A stretch of 64,000 nucleotides of DNA from Leptospira broomii serovar Hurstbridge str. 5399 (GCF_000243715.2 NZ_AHMO02000007.1:1-64000); one strand, 5' to 3'; counted from the first letter of the stretch, positions 1 through 7,357 are shown. The notes: generated by a model not told the origin, from the letters alone. Made by a program: numbers and translations.

Positions 1-208
1 TTCGATTCCAGTCCTTCCAATTAAATATCTTTCACCGGAAGAGGAAGATAAATTGGTTTCGAAAGCGGATCAAGATAAAGTTTTACTTAGCCAAATCAAG
101 ACTACTAAAGGTTTGAGAGAAATCATTCAGAACCTTTTGAAATTTTCCAATCAGGAAAGAAAAGCTATTGGTGATTTGATAGCTGAGTTTTCTAAAAATA
201 AGGATTAA
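1..208 (+). CDS. 3' part of HTH regulator gene (cut by window edge)
   Basis: The last 68 codons of a gene whose complete copy lies at 12550-12972. The 208 bp match 12765-12972 with one visible mismatch (position 202). The full copy encodes 140 aa with an N-terminal Cro/C1-like helix-turn-helix; only the charged C-terminal part is seen here. The gene immediately downstream is the ART-like gene at 250, whereas the intact copy precedes a restriction-modification gene. A regulator of the downstream effector is inferred from position only. Confidence 0.75.
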   Translation, partial: SIPVLPIKYLSPEEEDKLVSKADQDKVLLSQIKTTKGLREIIQNLLKFSNQERKAIGDLIAEFSKNKD

Positions 209-249
209 ATTCGAAATCTGAATATAAATTTCTTTAGTCTAAAGCTAAT

Positions 250-1179
250 ATGCCTAAAGAACAAAATGAATTGATAAAACTTGATATAGATTACATATCT
301 CGTTTCCCCGATATTCCATTGAAATACGGATTTAATAATGGTGAAGAAATATTTGTTGATCATCTCGATTACGTTGAAGTAATTCGGGGCGGCGAGGGAA
401 ATCATAAATCTGGATTTCATGCTAGATTAAATGAAATTCAGTCTTCATTTCTTTCTGATATCAGCGAATATTTTAACAAGTTTAGAAATGAGTATTTTGA
501 TGACATAGAAGATGCACTGGGGTATGCGGGCATAAAGACTTACAGAGAGTTTGTCTTTGATTATGTAAACAAAAAAGATCCGAAATTTAGAAGCCCATTA
601 GAAACTAGTATCCACGAATTATTAAAAGGATTTATAAGAAAAAAATATCGAAAACTTTATTGTAGGGACTGTGTAGGAGAGGGAATCCAAAGTTTTCGAA
701 ACTTAGACTTTGATTCAATTGAATCTATTTTAAAAGTTAATGAGGATTATTTTAATCGAATTATCGATTCTGCCGATGAATTTACTTTTATCCATAGAGG
801 GCAACAAAAGCGAAAGCCCTATCGAAATAAAAGCGTCTACATTGAGAGGAAATTGATAACCTCATACTCGTTTTCAATTTCCGTAGCGGAATCATTTGCT
901 ACTTTTGGTAAGAAGGGACTGCAAATACCGGAAATGATTGGAATTGAAGCCAATGAAATTTTTGATAGAATATTTGCTATGCCTATGTTCTTCGATACCC
1001 TTCCTGCAGTTCATCATAAATCTTACGAACTTTTACTGATACCGCCATTGGAAGAGATTAGAATTTACCAAGATATTAGTCCAGATGGGGCAAGCGAATA
1101 CGTTATATTGAATGAAAACTCAAAATATTTTGAACGCTATATCGCGGAAATTGAAAGGGTCACTGGGATTTCGATTTAA
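250..1179 (+). CDS. Possible ADP-ribosyltransferase-fold toxin/effector
   Basis: A 309-aa soluble protein without signal peptide or membrane segment. The C-terminal half has a pattern seen in ADP-ribosyltransferase folds: an arginine in FIHRG (about residue 182), a serine-rich TSYSFSISVAESF (about 203-215), and a strand YELLLIPP followed by EYVIL with a glutamate (about 258-287). These could be the R-S-E core, but this was read by eye and no family was confirmed. The first 150 residues are acidic and featureless to me. It sits 41 bp after an HTH gene and before attC 1, so regulator plus effector in one cassette is plausible. The alternative is an unrelated hypothetical protein. Confidence 0.5.
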   Translation: MPKEQNELIKLDIDYISRFPDIPLKYGFNNGEEIFVDHLDYVEVIRGGEGNHKSGFHARLNEIQSSFLSDISEYFNKFRNEYFDDIEDALGYAGIKTYREFVFDYVNKKDPKFRSPLETSIHELLKGFIRKKYRKLYCRDCVGEGIQSFRNLDFDSIESILKVNEDYFNRIIDSADEFTFIHRGQQKRKPYRNKSVYIERKLITSYSFSISVAESFATFGKKGLQIPEMIGIEANEIFDRIFAMPMFFDTLPAVHHKSYELLLIPPLEEIRIYQDISPDGASEYVILNENSKYFERYIAEIERVTGISI

Positions 1180-1210
1180 TAGCTTAGTTTATTAAAATCT
1201 TATCAATACC

Positions 1211-1246
1211 CTAACCGGCTCCGCCATCCTTGGCTACGCCGGTTAG
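1211..1246. repeat. Cassette-tail hairpin, copy 1
   Basis: CTAACCGG (1211-1218) pairs with CCGGTTAG (1239-1246) around a 20-nt loop. The hairpin and the following bases up to about 1285 recur nearly identically at 16055-16128, again just before an attC. It may be a transcription terminator without a T run, or a short relic of an attC-like site, since its ends read CTAAC and GTTAG. Confidence 0.7.
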
Positions 1247-1267
1247 ACATTCGGGGCGCGGCACAGC

Positions 1268-1417
1268 AGATAACTAAAAATTGTCACGGCGCTTCGGGAT
1301 CGCTTCGCGACCCTCGCTTGGGCTTCGCCAAATTCCGCTTTGTCACTTCGTTTGCAGAGCAAACTCGTGCCAAGTGCTTTGCACTCGCGGAACTTCGACA
1401 ATTATATTTCGTTAAGC
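1268..1417. repeat. attC-like recombination site 1 (class A)
   Basis: Begins AGATAAC (1268-1274) and ends GTTAAGC (1411-1417). The inner arms AATTGTC and GACAATT pair, giving the R''-L''/L'-R' layout of integron attC sites. The interior contains the array-wide core with GCTTTGTCAC. No gene overlaps it. Confidence 0.85.
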
Positions 1418-1466
1418 GCCATTGAAATAATTTAATTTTTAAAAGGAATCAAAACGAGGATAAGTT

Positions 1467-2087
1467 ATGCTTACAAAGAAGTATATAAATAGTGTAAAGA
1501 ATGTTCCTGCAATTATGAAAAAAATAATTGAAGGAACTGCGCCAGAGAAGTTTACAACGGAGCATTTAAAAAAAATTGGTTTTCCGAGCAGTAATGATAG
1601 GGCATTAATAGGGGTTTTTAAAGATTTGGGTTTCCTGGATGAAAGTGGTACACCAACTCAGCGTTATCACAATTATCGGAATACGCATACCTCGAGACAA
1701 GTGTTAGGCGAAGCTTTAAAAGAGGCCTACTCTGAAATATTTCATATAAATGAAAATCCTTCCGGAGGTGATAAACCTGCTATAATTGGGCTATTCAAGT
1801 CAAAACACAATGTTGGTGATCAAGTAGCCGGTTATATGGCTAACACTTTTCTTTCTTTGCTCGATCTTTCTGATATTACAGCAACTCCCAAAAGTGCAAA
1901 ATCAAAGGAAACTACAAGTGAAGATGTAGAGCTCGTGAAGCAAACAGAGCTTTCTGATGTTCCATTAAAAACCTCTATATCTGCAAATCTTCGATATAAT
2001 ATAGAAATTCACTTACCATCGACAAAAGATATTGAAGTATATAATTCAATATTCAAATCACTAAGAGAGAATCTTCTTAATGAATAA
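1467..2087 (+). CDS. DUF5343-like protein, partner of HEPN protein
   Basis: A 206-aa soluble protein. The N-terminal ~130 residues resemble the DUF5343 family: YINSVKNVPAIMKKIIEGTAP, then a probable winged-helix segment with FGLxFLDE-type wording (KDLGFLDESGTPTQRY). A serine/lysine/threonine-rich linker leads to a short C-terminal beta-strand tail. The stop overlaps the start of the HEPN gene by 8 bp, so the two are translationally coupled and form one cassette between attC 1 and attC 2. A DNA-binding antitoxin or a sensor for the HEPN partner is inferred from the gene pair; the family itself has no proven function that I can name. Confidence 0.65.
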   Translation: MLTKKYINSVKNVPAIMKKIIEGTAPEKFTTEHLKKIGFPSSNDRALIGVFKDLGFLDESGTPTQRYHNYRNTHTSRQVLGEALKEAYSEIFHINENPSGGDKPAIIGLFKSKHNVGDQVAGYMANTFLSLLDLSDITATPKSAKSKETTSEDVELVKQTELSDVPLKTSISANLRYNIEIHLPSTKDIEVYNSIFKSLRENLLNE

Positions 2088-2667
2088 GAGAGTAAATATA
2101 CGTGAATGGCTTTTTAGAGCCTTAATGTTTGAGGCTGAATCTGAGAAATTCAAATTAGCGGGAATAAGAGTCGGTTCTGATACTGAACAGTCAGAAAAGT
2201 CGTTATGGGAAGAAGCCCTTTCGCCTTTCCCTGTCAGCACACGAAATGAATCCTTAAGAATGTCTCGAATTTATGCTCTTACGAACTGTTTCGAAAATTC
2301 AGTAAGAGACTTAATTAAAGAAAGACTAACTGAAAAATTTGATGTTGACTGGTGGGAAAAAGGGGTTCCAAAAACAGTTCGAGATTTTGCTTCTAAAAGA
2401 CAACAAGACGCAAAAGATAATTCCTGGTTAGAAGGAGATCATTCTGAATTAATTGAGTTCACAGAATTCGGACATCTATCGGATATAATTGTTCATAATT
2501 GGGAAGATTTTAAAGATTTAATTCCGACACAACATTGGTTAAAGCAACGAATGGACGAGTTGGAGAAAGCTAGAAATTTTGTAGCCCATAATAGGCTGCT
2601 TTTACCTTCAGAATTTCGGAGAATAGAACAATATATTAATGATTGGAATAAGCAGATCGGATTCTAA
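2080..2667 (+). CDS. HEPN-domain protein, candidate RNase toxin
   Basis: A 195-aa protein, all-helical in appearance. The C-terminal part carries ARNFVAHN (about residues 164-171), which fits the Rx4-6H motif of HEPN ribonucleases, and its arrangement resembles Swt1-type HEPN domains. HEPN proteins commonly act as RNA-cutting toxins in toxin-antitoxin or abortive-infection systems. The gene overlaps the DUF5343 gene by 8 bp with no attC between them, so they move together. The pairing suggests a two-gene toxin-antitoxin or defence module; which partner is toxic cannot be read from sequence. Confidence 0.7.
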   Translation: MNKRVNIREWLFRALMFEAESEKFKLAGIRVGSDTEQSEKSLWEEALSPFPVSTRNESLRMSRIYALTNCFENSVRDLIKERLTEKFDVDWWEKGVPKTVRDFASKRQQDAKDNSWLEGDHSELIEFTEFGHLSDIIVHNWEDFKDLIPTQHWLKQRMDELEKARNFVAHNRLLLPSEFRRIEQYINDWNKQIGF

Positions 2668-2685
2668 TCGCAAAATTTCAACGGC

Positions 2686-2821
2686 GCCTAACTCCGGCTC
2701 GGCCGCTTCGCTTCGGGCTCACTTGGTGACCCTCGCTCCGGCCTTCGGCAAATCCAGCTTTGTCACTTCGCTTGCATAGCAAGCTCGCGCCAAGTCCTTC
2801 GGCCAGCCTCTTTCGTTAAGC
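2686..2821. repeat. attC-like recombination site 2 (class B)
   Basis: Begins GCCTAAC (2686-2692) and ends GTTAAGC (2815-2821). The outer arms read ACTCCGGCTCGGCC and GGCCAGCCTC, a class B variant. The interior shares the TTTGTCACTTCG core with the other sites. Confidence 0.85.
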
Positions 2822-2890
2822 GCCATGTGATAAAATTATTCCACAAATGAATTGCTATAAACTCACTGAATTGTAAGAATAAACAGAAAA

Positions 2891-3631
2891 ATGGCTAAAG
2901 ACGAGATTCTTAAAAAAATCAAGGAAACTGCTTTATTATTGGGCGGAAAATCGCCTTCCATAGGTGATATGGAGAAATATGCGAAAATTCCGTCTCATAA
3001 ATGGAAAGGCAAATATTGGACTAGATGGTCTGATGCTTTAGCTGAAGCTGGATTTGCGGCGAATACTTTTTCTTCCCCCGCTTTCGGAAAAGAGCATATT
3101 CTAAAAGAAATCTTAATCTACGCAAGATCTTTGAATAAAATTCCGACGTACACTGAATTAAAAATTCGCAAACAAACCGATTCAAATTTTCCAAGTGTCA
3201 CTACGATTAAAAATACATTCCAAAATATAGAATATTCAGAAATAAAGAAAGATTTATATAACTATTGCAATAATAATTCTGAATATTCAGATCTATTGGC
3301 TTTGTTTAATGAAGCTGATAAAGCTCCTTCCTTGAAGCCTTCCGTATCAGAAAGTAACAAGATTTCATCAGGCTATGTCTATTTGTTTCAACATGGATCT
3401 CGAAATGAATATAAAATTGGAAAGACAAACAATATTATTAGAAGAGAAGGCGAAATCTCAATTGAACTACCTGAAAAGGCAAGGCCAATTCATCACATTG
3501 AAACGGATGATCCTAGCGGAATTGAGAAATATTGGCACCATCGATTTAAAGATAAAAGAAAGAATGGAGAGTGGTTTGAGTTATCAAATGCCGATGTAAA
3601 GGCCTTTATGCGCTGGAAGAACATTTACTAG
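2891..3631 (+). CDS. GIY-YIG nuclease (T5orf172/MUG113-like) with HNH-type repeats
   Basis: A 246-aa protein. The C-terminal ~90 residues form a GIY-YIG domain of the T5orf172/MUG113 type: GYVYLFQHG (from about residue 160), YKIGKTNN, a conserved arginine after it, then GIEKYWHHRF and NGEWFEL. The N-terminal part has repeats like those associated with homing endonucleases (K.PS..D.EKYAKIPSHKWKGKYWTRWSDALAEAGF). It stands alone between attC 2 and attC 3. A DNA-cleaving defence or selfish function is inferred. There is no visible antitoxin or methylase in the cassette. Confidence 0.75.
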   Translation: MAKDEILKKIKETALLLGGKSPSIGDMEKYAKIPSHKWKGKYWTRWSDALAEAGFAANTFSSPAFGKEHILKEILIYARSLNKIPTYTELKIRKQTDSNFPSVTTIKNTFQNIEYSEIKKDLYNYCNNNSEYSDLLALFNEADKAPSLKPSVSESNKISSGYVYLFQHGSRNEYKIGKTNNIIRREGEISIELPEKARPIHHIETDDPSGIEKYWHHRFKDKRKNGEWFELSNADVKAFMRWKNIY

Positions 3632-3657
3632 AGTAAGGCGTTATAAAATCACACGGC

Positions 3658-3810
3658 GCTTAACTACGGCTCGGCCACTCCGCTTCGGGCTTACTTCGTA
3701 ACCCTCGCTCCGGCCTCCGGCAAATCCAGCTTTGTCACTTCGTTTGCATGTGCAAACTCGTGCCAAGTGCTTCGCACGCGCTGGACTTCGGCCAGCCTCC
3801 TTCGTTAAGC
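3658..3810. repeat. attC-like recombination site 3 (class B)
   Basis: Begins GCTTAAC (3658-3664), a perfect RYYYAAC, and ends GTTAAGC (3804-3810), its exact reverse complement. The arms CGGCTCGGCC and GGCCAGCC pair imperfectly. The site closely resembles attC 2. Confidence 0.88.
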
Positions 3811-3833
3811 GCCATTAAGTAACAAATATTTGT

Positions 3834-4574
3834 ATGAAAATAAATTTTATTTCAAAATCAAATGATGATCTGGAGAACCAGGTAATCTCTGAATTTGTTG
3901 AATTCATTGCTGATGACTTGGGTGAATTCGATATAATCAATATAGAAAGAATTCCTGAGGAAGATGTTCAAACTCCAGATTTTTTGATTAGAGAATTAAA
4001 CTGTATTGTTGAAATTAAGAAGGTTACTGAAGACCCTTCATATATGAAAAAGATTGGATCTCTTCGACATGATATACTATCAAAAATTACCGGGGACATC
4101 AAGCATGCGTTGGCGAATTTAACAGATAATACTCTTGTATCAATAAATAATTCGAAGGCCCTTAAATCCAGAGGGAAGGAGTATGAGTCATTAATTCAAG
4201 ACATATCGAAAGATATTCTTGAGAAAAACGATTATGGATTTTCGGGGGAGTACGGCTATCGTATTGATCGCAATTCAGAGGGCGCTCCTCAGTTAATGGT
4301 AATATATTCTGGATTTGAATACCCATCTTCTGAAAAACTTGCTGAACATCTAAAATGTGTAATTGCTAAAGCAATAATTCAATTAAACAGATATAAGGAA
4401 ACTTATGGATTGCAAGAATATAAAAAAATCCTTGTTTTCGACCATTTCTTTACTCATACGGAAGATCTTTCACTCACAGTGAGAGCCATCGAAATTGCAT
4501 ATAACTTATTACCTACTAAAGATTTGGATAATATCTTTCTCCAAATGAATGAAGCGATTATCCGGGTTAGATAG
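3834..4574 (+). CDS. Candidate PD-(D/E)XK nuclease-fold protein
   Basis: A 246-aa soluble protein, no family recognised. TPDFLI (about residues 47-52) followed by CIVEIKK (about 56-62) fits the D...ExK signature of PD-(D/E)XK nucleases, preceded by a helix containing a glutamate. The C-terminal half has a strand-rich stretch (QLMVIYSG, KKILVFDHF) seen in some uncharacterised restriction-like proteins. It is the only gene between attC 3 and attC 4. The start 24 bp after the attC 3 end has no clear Shine-Dalgarno sequence, as with several cassette genes here. Confidence 0.5.
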   Translation: MKINFISKSNDDLENQVISEFVEFIADDLGEFDIINIERIPEEDVQTPDFLIRELNCIVEIKKVTEDPSYMKKIGSLRHDILSKITGDIKHALANLTDNTLVSINNSKALKSRGKEYESLIQDISKDILEKNDYGFSGEYGYRIDRNSEGAPQLMVIYSGFEYPSSEKLAEHLKCVIAKAIIQLNRYKETYGLQEYKKILVFDHFFTHTEDLSLTVRAIEIAYNLLPTKDLDNIFLQMNEAIIRVR

Positions 4575-4591
4575 GCGTTTTACTTAACGGC

Positions 4592-4743
4592 GCTTAACTA
4601 CGCGTCAGGCACTTCGTTCGGGCTTGCTTCGCAACCCTCACTCCGGGCTTCGCCAAATCCGACTTTGTCACTTCGTTTGCAAAGCAAACTCGCGCCAAGT
4701 GCTTACGCACGCGTCGGACTTCGACCAGCCTCGTTCGTTAAAC
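4592..4743. repeat. attC-like recombination site 4 (class B)
   Basis: Begins GCTTAAC (4592-4598) and ends GTTAAAC (4737-4743). It is base-for-base the same as attC 6 at 6105-6256. Reading frames that cross it encode no recognisable protein. Confidence 0.88.
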
Positions 4744-4889
4744 GCCATTTTTGCTATTCTTCCGTTTCAATTTCGCCGCGTCCATGCGGACGAGGAGTGG
4801 GGTTAATCTACTTAAAACAGAATTAGGTTTTCAATTTTGCATTTTTTCAGTTAAAAAGTTAGATTTTGACAATACCCTATTCAGTAGGG

Positions 4890-4947
4890 ATGCTGTCTAA
4901 ATTCGAAAAGCTGTTTGTACATTTACTGATTTCGATCATTTTTGGAC
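4890..4947 (+). pseudogene. 5' end of RelE-like toxin gene, copy 1 (interrupted)
   Basis: The first 58 bp of the toxin gene seen whole at 6402-6778, starting at the same ATG behind the same operator. It is cut at 4947 by the foreign linker. It reads AAATTCGAAAAGCTG where the other copy reads AAATTGAAAAGACTG. Each copy lacks one base that the other has, so both look like sequencing errors. Confidence 0.75.
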
Positions 4948-4989
4948 CGTAATAACTTCGTATAGCATACATTATACGAAGTTATACGA
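4948..4989. other. Non-biological loxP-type linker (454 paired-end adaptor)
   Basis: Positions 4952-4985 are a perfect 34-bp loxP site: 13-bp arms ATAACTTCGTATA and TATACGAAGTTAT around spacer GCATACAT. With CGTA before it and ACGA after it, the 42 bp match, from memory, the reverse complement of the Roche/454 Titanium paired-end linker. It replaces 415 bp present in the second copy of this cassette (6460-6874). An untrimmed library linker in the assembly explains this better than a natural P1 site. Confidence 0.92.
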
Positions 4990-5208
4990 AGAAAAATTAC
5001 CCCAATTAAAGCTAGAGAAATTAAAACTATTAGAACTAAGCTTCATCTAACTCAAAATTTATTTGCCCGAGCAATAGGAGTTTCTGTAAAAACTGTAGAA
5101 GCATGGGAGTCTGGGAGGAATATCCCTCAGGGTCCAGCTCAACGAATGCTCTTTATTCTTAAAAATAATTCGAAAGCTCTTAGCTTGCTTGGAATTAAGA
5201 ATACTTAG
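4990..5208 (+). pseudogene. 3' end of HTH antitoxin gene, copy 1 (interrupted)
   Basis: Matches 6875-7094, the last two thirds of the antitoxin at 6762-7094, with one missing T in the AATTTAAAG run. It retains the HTH (LTQNLFARAIGVSVKTVEAWESG). The upstream part was lost where the linker was inserted. The real chromosome probably has an intact gene here. Confidence 0.75.
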
Positions 5209-5257
5209 AGTGACGCCATCCTTGGTTTAATCCGTAGACAAAGATCGCAAAAACAGC

Positions 5258-5408
5258 GTTTAACTAAAAATTGTCGCATCGCTTCGGGATCGCTTTGCGA
5301 CCCTTGCTTGGGCTACGCCAAATTCCGCTTTGTCACTCGCCTTGCAAAGGCAAGCTCGCGCCAAGTCCTTCGGACACGCGGAACTTCGACAATTATCTTT
5401 CGTTAGAC
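5258..5408. repeat. attC-like recombination site 5 (class A)
   Basis: Begins GTTTAAC (5258-5264) and ends GTTAGAC (5402-5408). The inner arms AATTGTCG and CGACAATT pair perfectly. It is identical to attC 7 as far as GTTAG; the two diverge from that point. Confidence 0.88.
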
Positions 5409-5477
5409 GCCAGTTTTCATTCGTTGAAAGGATGAAGAGGGCCCATAATAGGGAAATATTCAAAAGTTATATTTTTG

Positions 5478-5511
5478 TTGACAAAATTGTTCGTAATTAC
5501 ATAGTAATTAC
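5478..5511 (+). promoter_or_regulatory. mazEF promoter with tandem palindromic operator
   Basis: TTGACA (5478-5483) could be a -35 box. GTAATTAC occurs twice (5493-5500 and 5504-5511), separated by ATA. Each copy is its own reverse complement, and the second ends one base before the mazE ATG. This is the expected place for MazE/MazEF autoregulation. Confidence 0.6.
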
Positions 5512-5512
5512 T

Positions 5513-5761
5513 ATGAGAGCTTCAGTAGTCAAAATAGGTAATTCGAAAGGTATTAGGATCCCTAAGGCAGTTTTAGAAGAATGCCACATTGAGGAAGAAG
5601 TAGACCTGCTAATAGATAAAAATAAGATTATTATAACCCCTTTAAAAGCTAAGCCTAGGGATGGTTGGGAAAAGCAGTTTAAAGCAATGTCAGAGAGAAA
5701 AGAGGACAAATTACTTATTCCAGATTATATTGATTTATCTAATAAGGATTGGGAATGGTAG
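5513..5761 (+). CDS. mazE: MazE/ChpI-like antitoxin
   Basis: An 82-aa AbrB/SpoVT-type swapped-hairpin antitoxin. The N-terminus ASVVKIGNSKGIRIPKAVL is the DNA-binding half, and the acidic, tryptophan-rich C-terminus (DYIDLSNKDWEW) is the probable toxin-binding tail. The ATG at 5513 is chosen because it starts the conserved MRASVVKIGNS; a longer frame upstream only reads through attC 5. It overlaps mazF by 7 bp, the usual antitoxin-first order. It resembles ChpI of Leptospira interrogans. Confidence 0.9.
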   Translation: MRASVVKIGNSKGIRIPKAVLEECHIEEEVDLLIDKNKIIITPLKAKPRDGWEKQFKAMSERKEDKLLIPDYIDLSNKDWEW

Positions 5762-6078
5762 TTTCTCAATACGAAGTATATTTAATCAATTTAGATCCAA
5801 CAATTGGACATGAAATCAAAAAATCAAGACCCTGTGCTATAATCTCACCAAATGAGATGAATAAATTCATTGGCACAGTTATTATTGCGCCTATGACTAC
5901 AAAATCGCATTCATATCCAACAAGAATAGAACTAACTTTTCAAAGTAAGAAGGGTTGGATAGTTTTAGATCAAATTCGAACTGTTGATAAAGCTCGTCTG
6001 ATTAAAAAGCTTGGCAAGATTGAATCCAAGACTATAACAAAAGTTAAACAAGTTATTCGAGAAATGTTAGTAGACTAA
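5755..6078 (+). CDS. mazF: MazF/ChpK-like mRNA interferase toxin
   Basis: A 107-aa PemK/MazF-family toxin that cleaves mRNA at specific sequences when free of MazE. Typical elements are YEVYLINLDPTIGHEIKKSRP near the N-terminus, AIISPNEMN, TVIIAPMTT and GWIVLDQIRTVDK. The ATG at 5755 overlapping the mazE stop is preferred over the in-frame ATG at 5749. No frameshift is seen. The pair occupies one cassette between attC 5 and attC 6 and resembles the ChpIK system known from L. interrogans, here in an integron setting. Confidence 0.92.
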   Translation: MVVSQYEVYLINLDPTIGHEIKKSRPCAIISPNEMNKFIGTVIIAPMTTKSHSYPTRIELTFQSKKGWIVLDQIRTVDKARLIKKLGKIESKTITKVKQVIREMLVD

Positions 6079-6104
6079 AATTTTCTCTGAACGTTAAAAC
6101 CGGC

Positions 6105-6256
6105 GCTTAACTACGCGTCAGGCACTTCGTTCGGGCTTGCTTCGCAACCCTCACTCCGGGCTTCGCCAAATCCGACTTTGTCACTTCGTTTGCAAAGCAA
6201 ACTCGCGCCAAGTGCTTACGCACGCGTCGGACTTCGACCAGCCTCGTTCGTTAAAC
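6105..6256. repeat. attC-like recombination site 6 (class B)
   Basis: Begins GCTTAAC (6105-6111) and ends GTTAAAC (6250-6256). It is identical to attC 4. The duplicated block containing it starts at 6101, just outside the first core site. Confidence 0.88.
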
Positions 6257-6377
6257 GCCATTTTTGCTATTCTTCCGTTTTCAATTTCGCCGCGTCCATG
6301 CGGCGAGGAGTGGGGTTAATCTACTTAAAACAGAATTAGGTTTTCAATTTTGCATTTTTTCAGTAAAAAGTTAAGAT

Positions 6378-6401
6378 TTGACAATACCCTATTCAGTAGG
6401 G
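6378..6401 (+). promoter_or_regulatory. Promoter/operator of RelE-like toxin-antitoxin pair
   Basis: TTGACA (6378-6383) is followed by the inverted repeat CCCTA-TTCAG-TAGGG (6387-6401), which ends directly at the toxin ATG. The same sequence precedes the broken copy at 4890. A palindrome on the start codon suits repression by the HTH antitoxin. Confidence 0.55.
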
Positions 6402-6778
6402 ATGCTGTCTAAATTGAAAAGACTGTTTGTACATTTACTGATTTCGATCATTTTTGGACAAGAGCGGGTCTGGGAGATCACGAACTTAAGGACTTCCAAA
6501 ATCACCTTTTAGAATATCCAAAGCAAGGTGTAGTAATCCCTGGTTCAAACGGTATAAGAAAGATTCGTTGGAAAAAGAAAGGAACAGGTAAAAGCGGGGG
6601 AGTTAGAATCTTCTATATAGATTTTGAAGAATTTGAAATTCTCTTTTTGATAACGCTTTTAGAGAAGAATGACAAAGAGAACCTTACGAAATTTGAATTA
6701 ACGATTTTACATAATTTGGTAACACGTTTGAAAGAGATATTGAAATCGGGAAAGCATCCATATGGCAAAAGAAAATAG
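6402..6778 (+). CDS. RelE/HigB-like toxin (frame broken by one missing base)
   Basis: As written, the ATG at 6402 runs out of frame near 6413. Inserting the C present in copy 1 (AAATTCGAA, 4900-4908) gives one open frame of about 125 aa starting MLSKFEKTVCTFTDF and ending HPYGKRK. The body (FWTRAGLGDHELKDFQ, GIRKIRWKKKGTGKSGGVRIFY, LFLITLLEKNDKENLT) is typical of RelE-like ribosome-dependent RNases of toxin-first pairs. It overlaps the antitoxin by 17 bp. The indel is most likely a pyrosequencing error, so the gene is probably intact in the cell. Confidence 0.8.
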
Positions 6779-7094
6779 TAAACTGTTTAATAGCCTAGTA
6801 AAAGGTCTAAATGAAGCTATCGAGCATTCTGAAGGTAAGAAAGTTTCTGGAATTAAAGAACATCAGATTTCTATAGAAAAATTACCCCAATTTAAAGCTA
6901 GAGAAATTAAAACTATTAGAACTAAGCTTCATCTAACTCAAAATTTATTTGCCCGAGCAATAGGAGTTTCTGTAAAAACTGTAGAAGCATGGGAGTCTGG
7001 GAGGAATATCCCTCAGGGTCCAGCTCAACGAATGCTCTTTATTCTTAAAAATAATTCGAAAGCTCTTAGCTTGCTTGGAATTAAGAATACTTAG
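6762..7094 (+). CDS. HTH antitoxin of the RelE-like pair
   Basis: A 110-aa XRE-type protein. The N-terminal ~45 residues are a probable toxin-binding region. The helix-turn-helix lies at about residues 53-90 (TIRTKLHLTQNLFARAIGVSVKTVEAWESGR), followed by the conserved PQGPAQRMLFIL. The toxin-first order and 17-bp overlap match HigBA-type modules. It probably binds the palindrome at 6387-6401 and represses the pair. A truncated second copy lies at 4990-5208. Confidence 0.88.
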   Translation: MAKENSKLFNSLVKGLNEAIEHSEGKKVSGIKEHQISIEKLPQFKAREIKTIRTKLHLTQNLFARAIGVSVKTVEAWESGRNIPQGPAQRMLFILKNNSKALSLLGIKNT

Positions 7095-7143
7095 AGTGAC
7101 GCCATCCTTGGTTTAATCCGTAGACAAAGATCGCAAAAACAGC

Positions 7144-7294
7144 GTTTAACTAAAAATTGTCGCATCGCTTCGGGATCGCTTTGCGACCCTTGCTTGGGCT
7201 ACGCCAAATTCCGCTTTGTCACTCGCCTTGCAAAGGCAAGCTCGCGCCAAGTCCTTCGGACACGCGGAACTTCGACAATTATCTTTCGTTAGGC
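7144..7294. repeat. attC-like recombination site 7 (class A)
   Basis: Begins GTTTAAC (7144-7150) and ends GTTAGGC (7288-7294). It is identical to attC 5 up to GTTAG, where the flanks switch from mazEF to higBA. The switch falls inside the recombination core. Confidence 0.88.
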
Positions 7295-7332
7295 GGACAG
7301 TTTGGCCAAATGCTTTTTTAATAGAAAAAGTC

Positions 7333-7357
7333 TTGACGCTGTAACCTCATGGGTTAC
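7333..7357 (+). promoter_or_regulatory. higBA promoter/operator
   Basis: TTGACG (7333-7338) is a likely -35 box, followed by GTAACC (7341-7346) and GGTTAC (7352-7357), a 6-bp inverted repeat spaced by 5 bp. It lies 11 bp before the chosen higB start, where HigA autorepression would be expected. Confidence 0.6.

Noticed and set aside
4624..4806. Sixty-codon frame across attC 4 (and its twin at 6137-6319)
   Set aside because: It runs through the recombination site and duplicated leader, has no family wording, and its reading depends on the indels between the copies.
4952..4985. Natural loxP site indicating a P1-like phage or Cre-type recombination system
   Set aside because: The loxP sequence is perfect and sits inside a longer match to a commercial sequencing linker. 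It interrupts a cassette whose other copy is continuous, and no Cre or P1 gene is nearby.
5330..5512. N-terminal extension of MazE
   Set aside because: The frame passes through attC 5 and the operator. MRASVVKIGNS at 5513 is the conserved family start.
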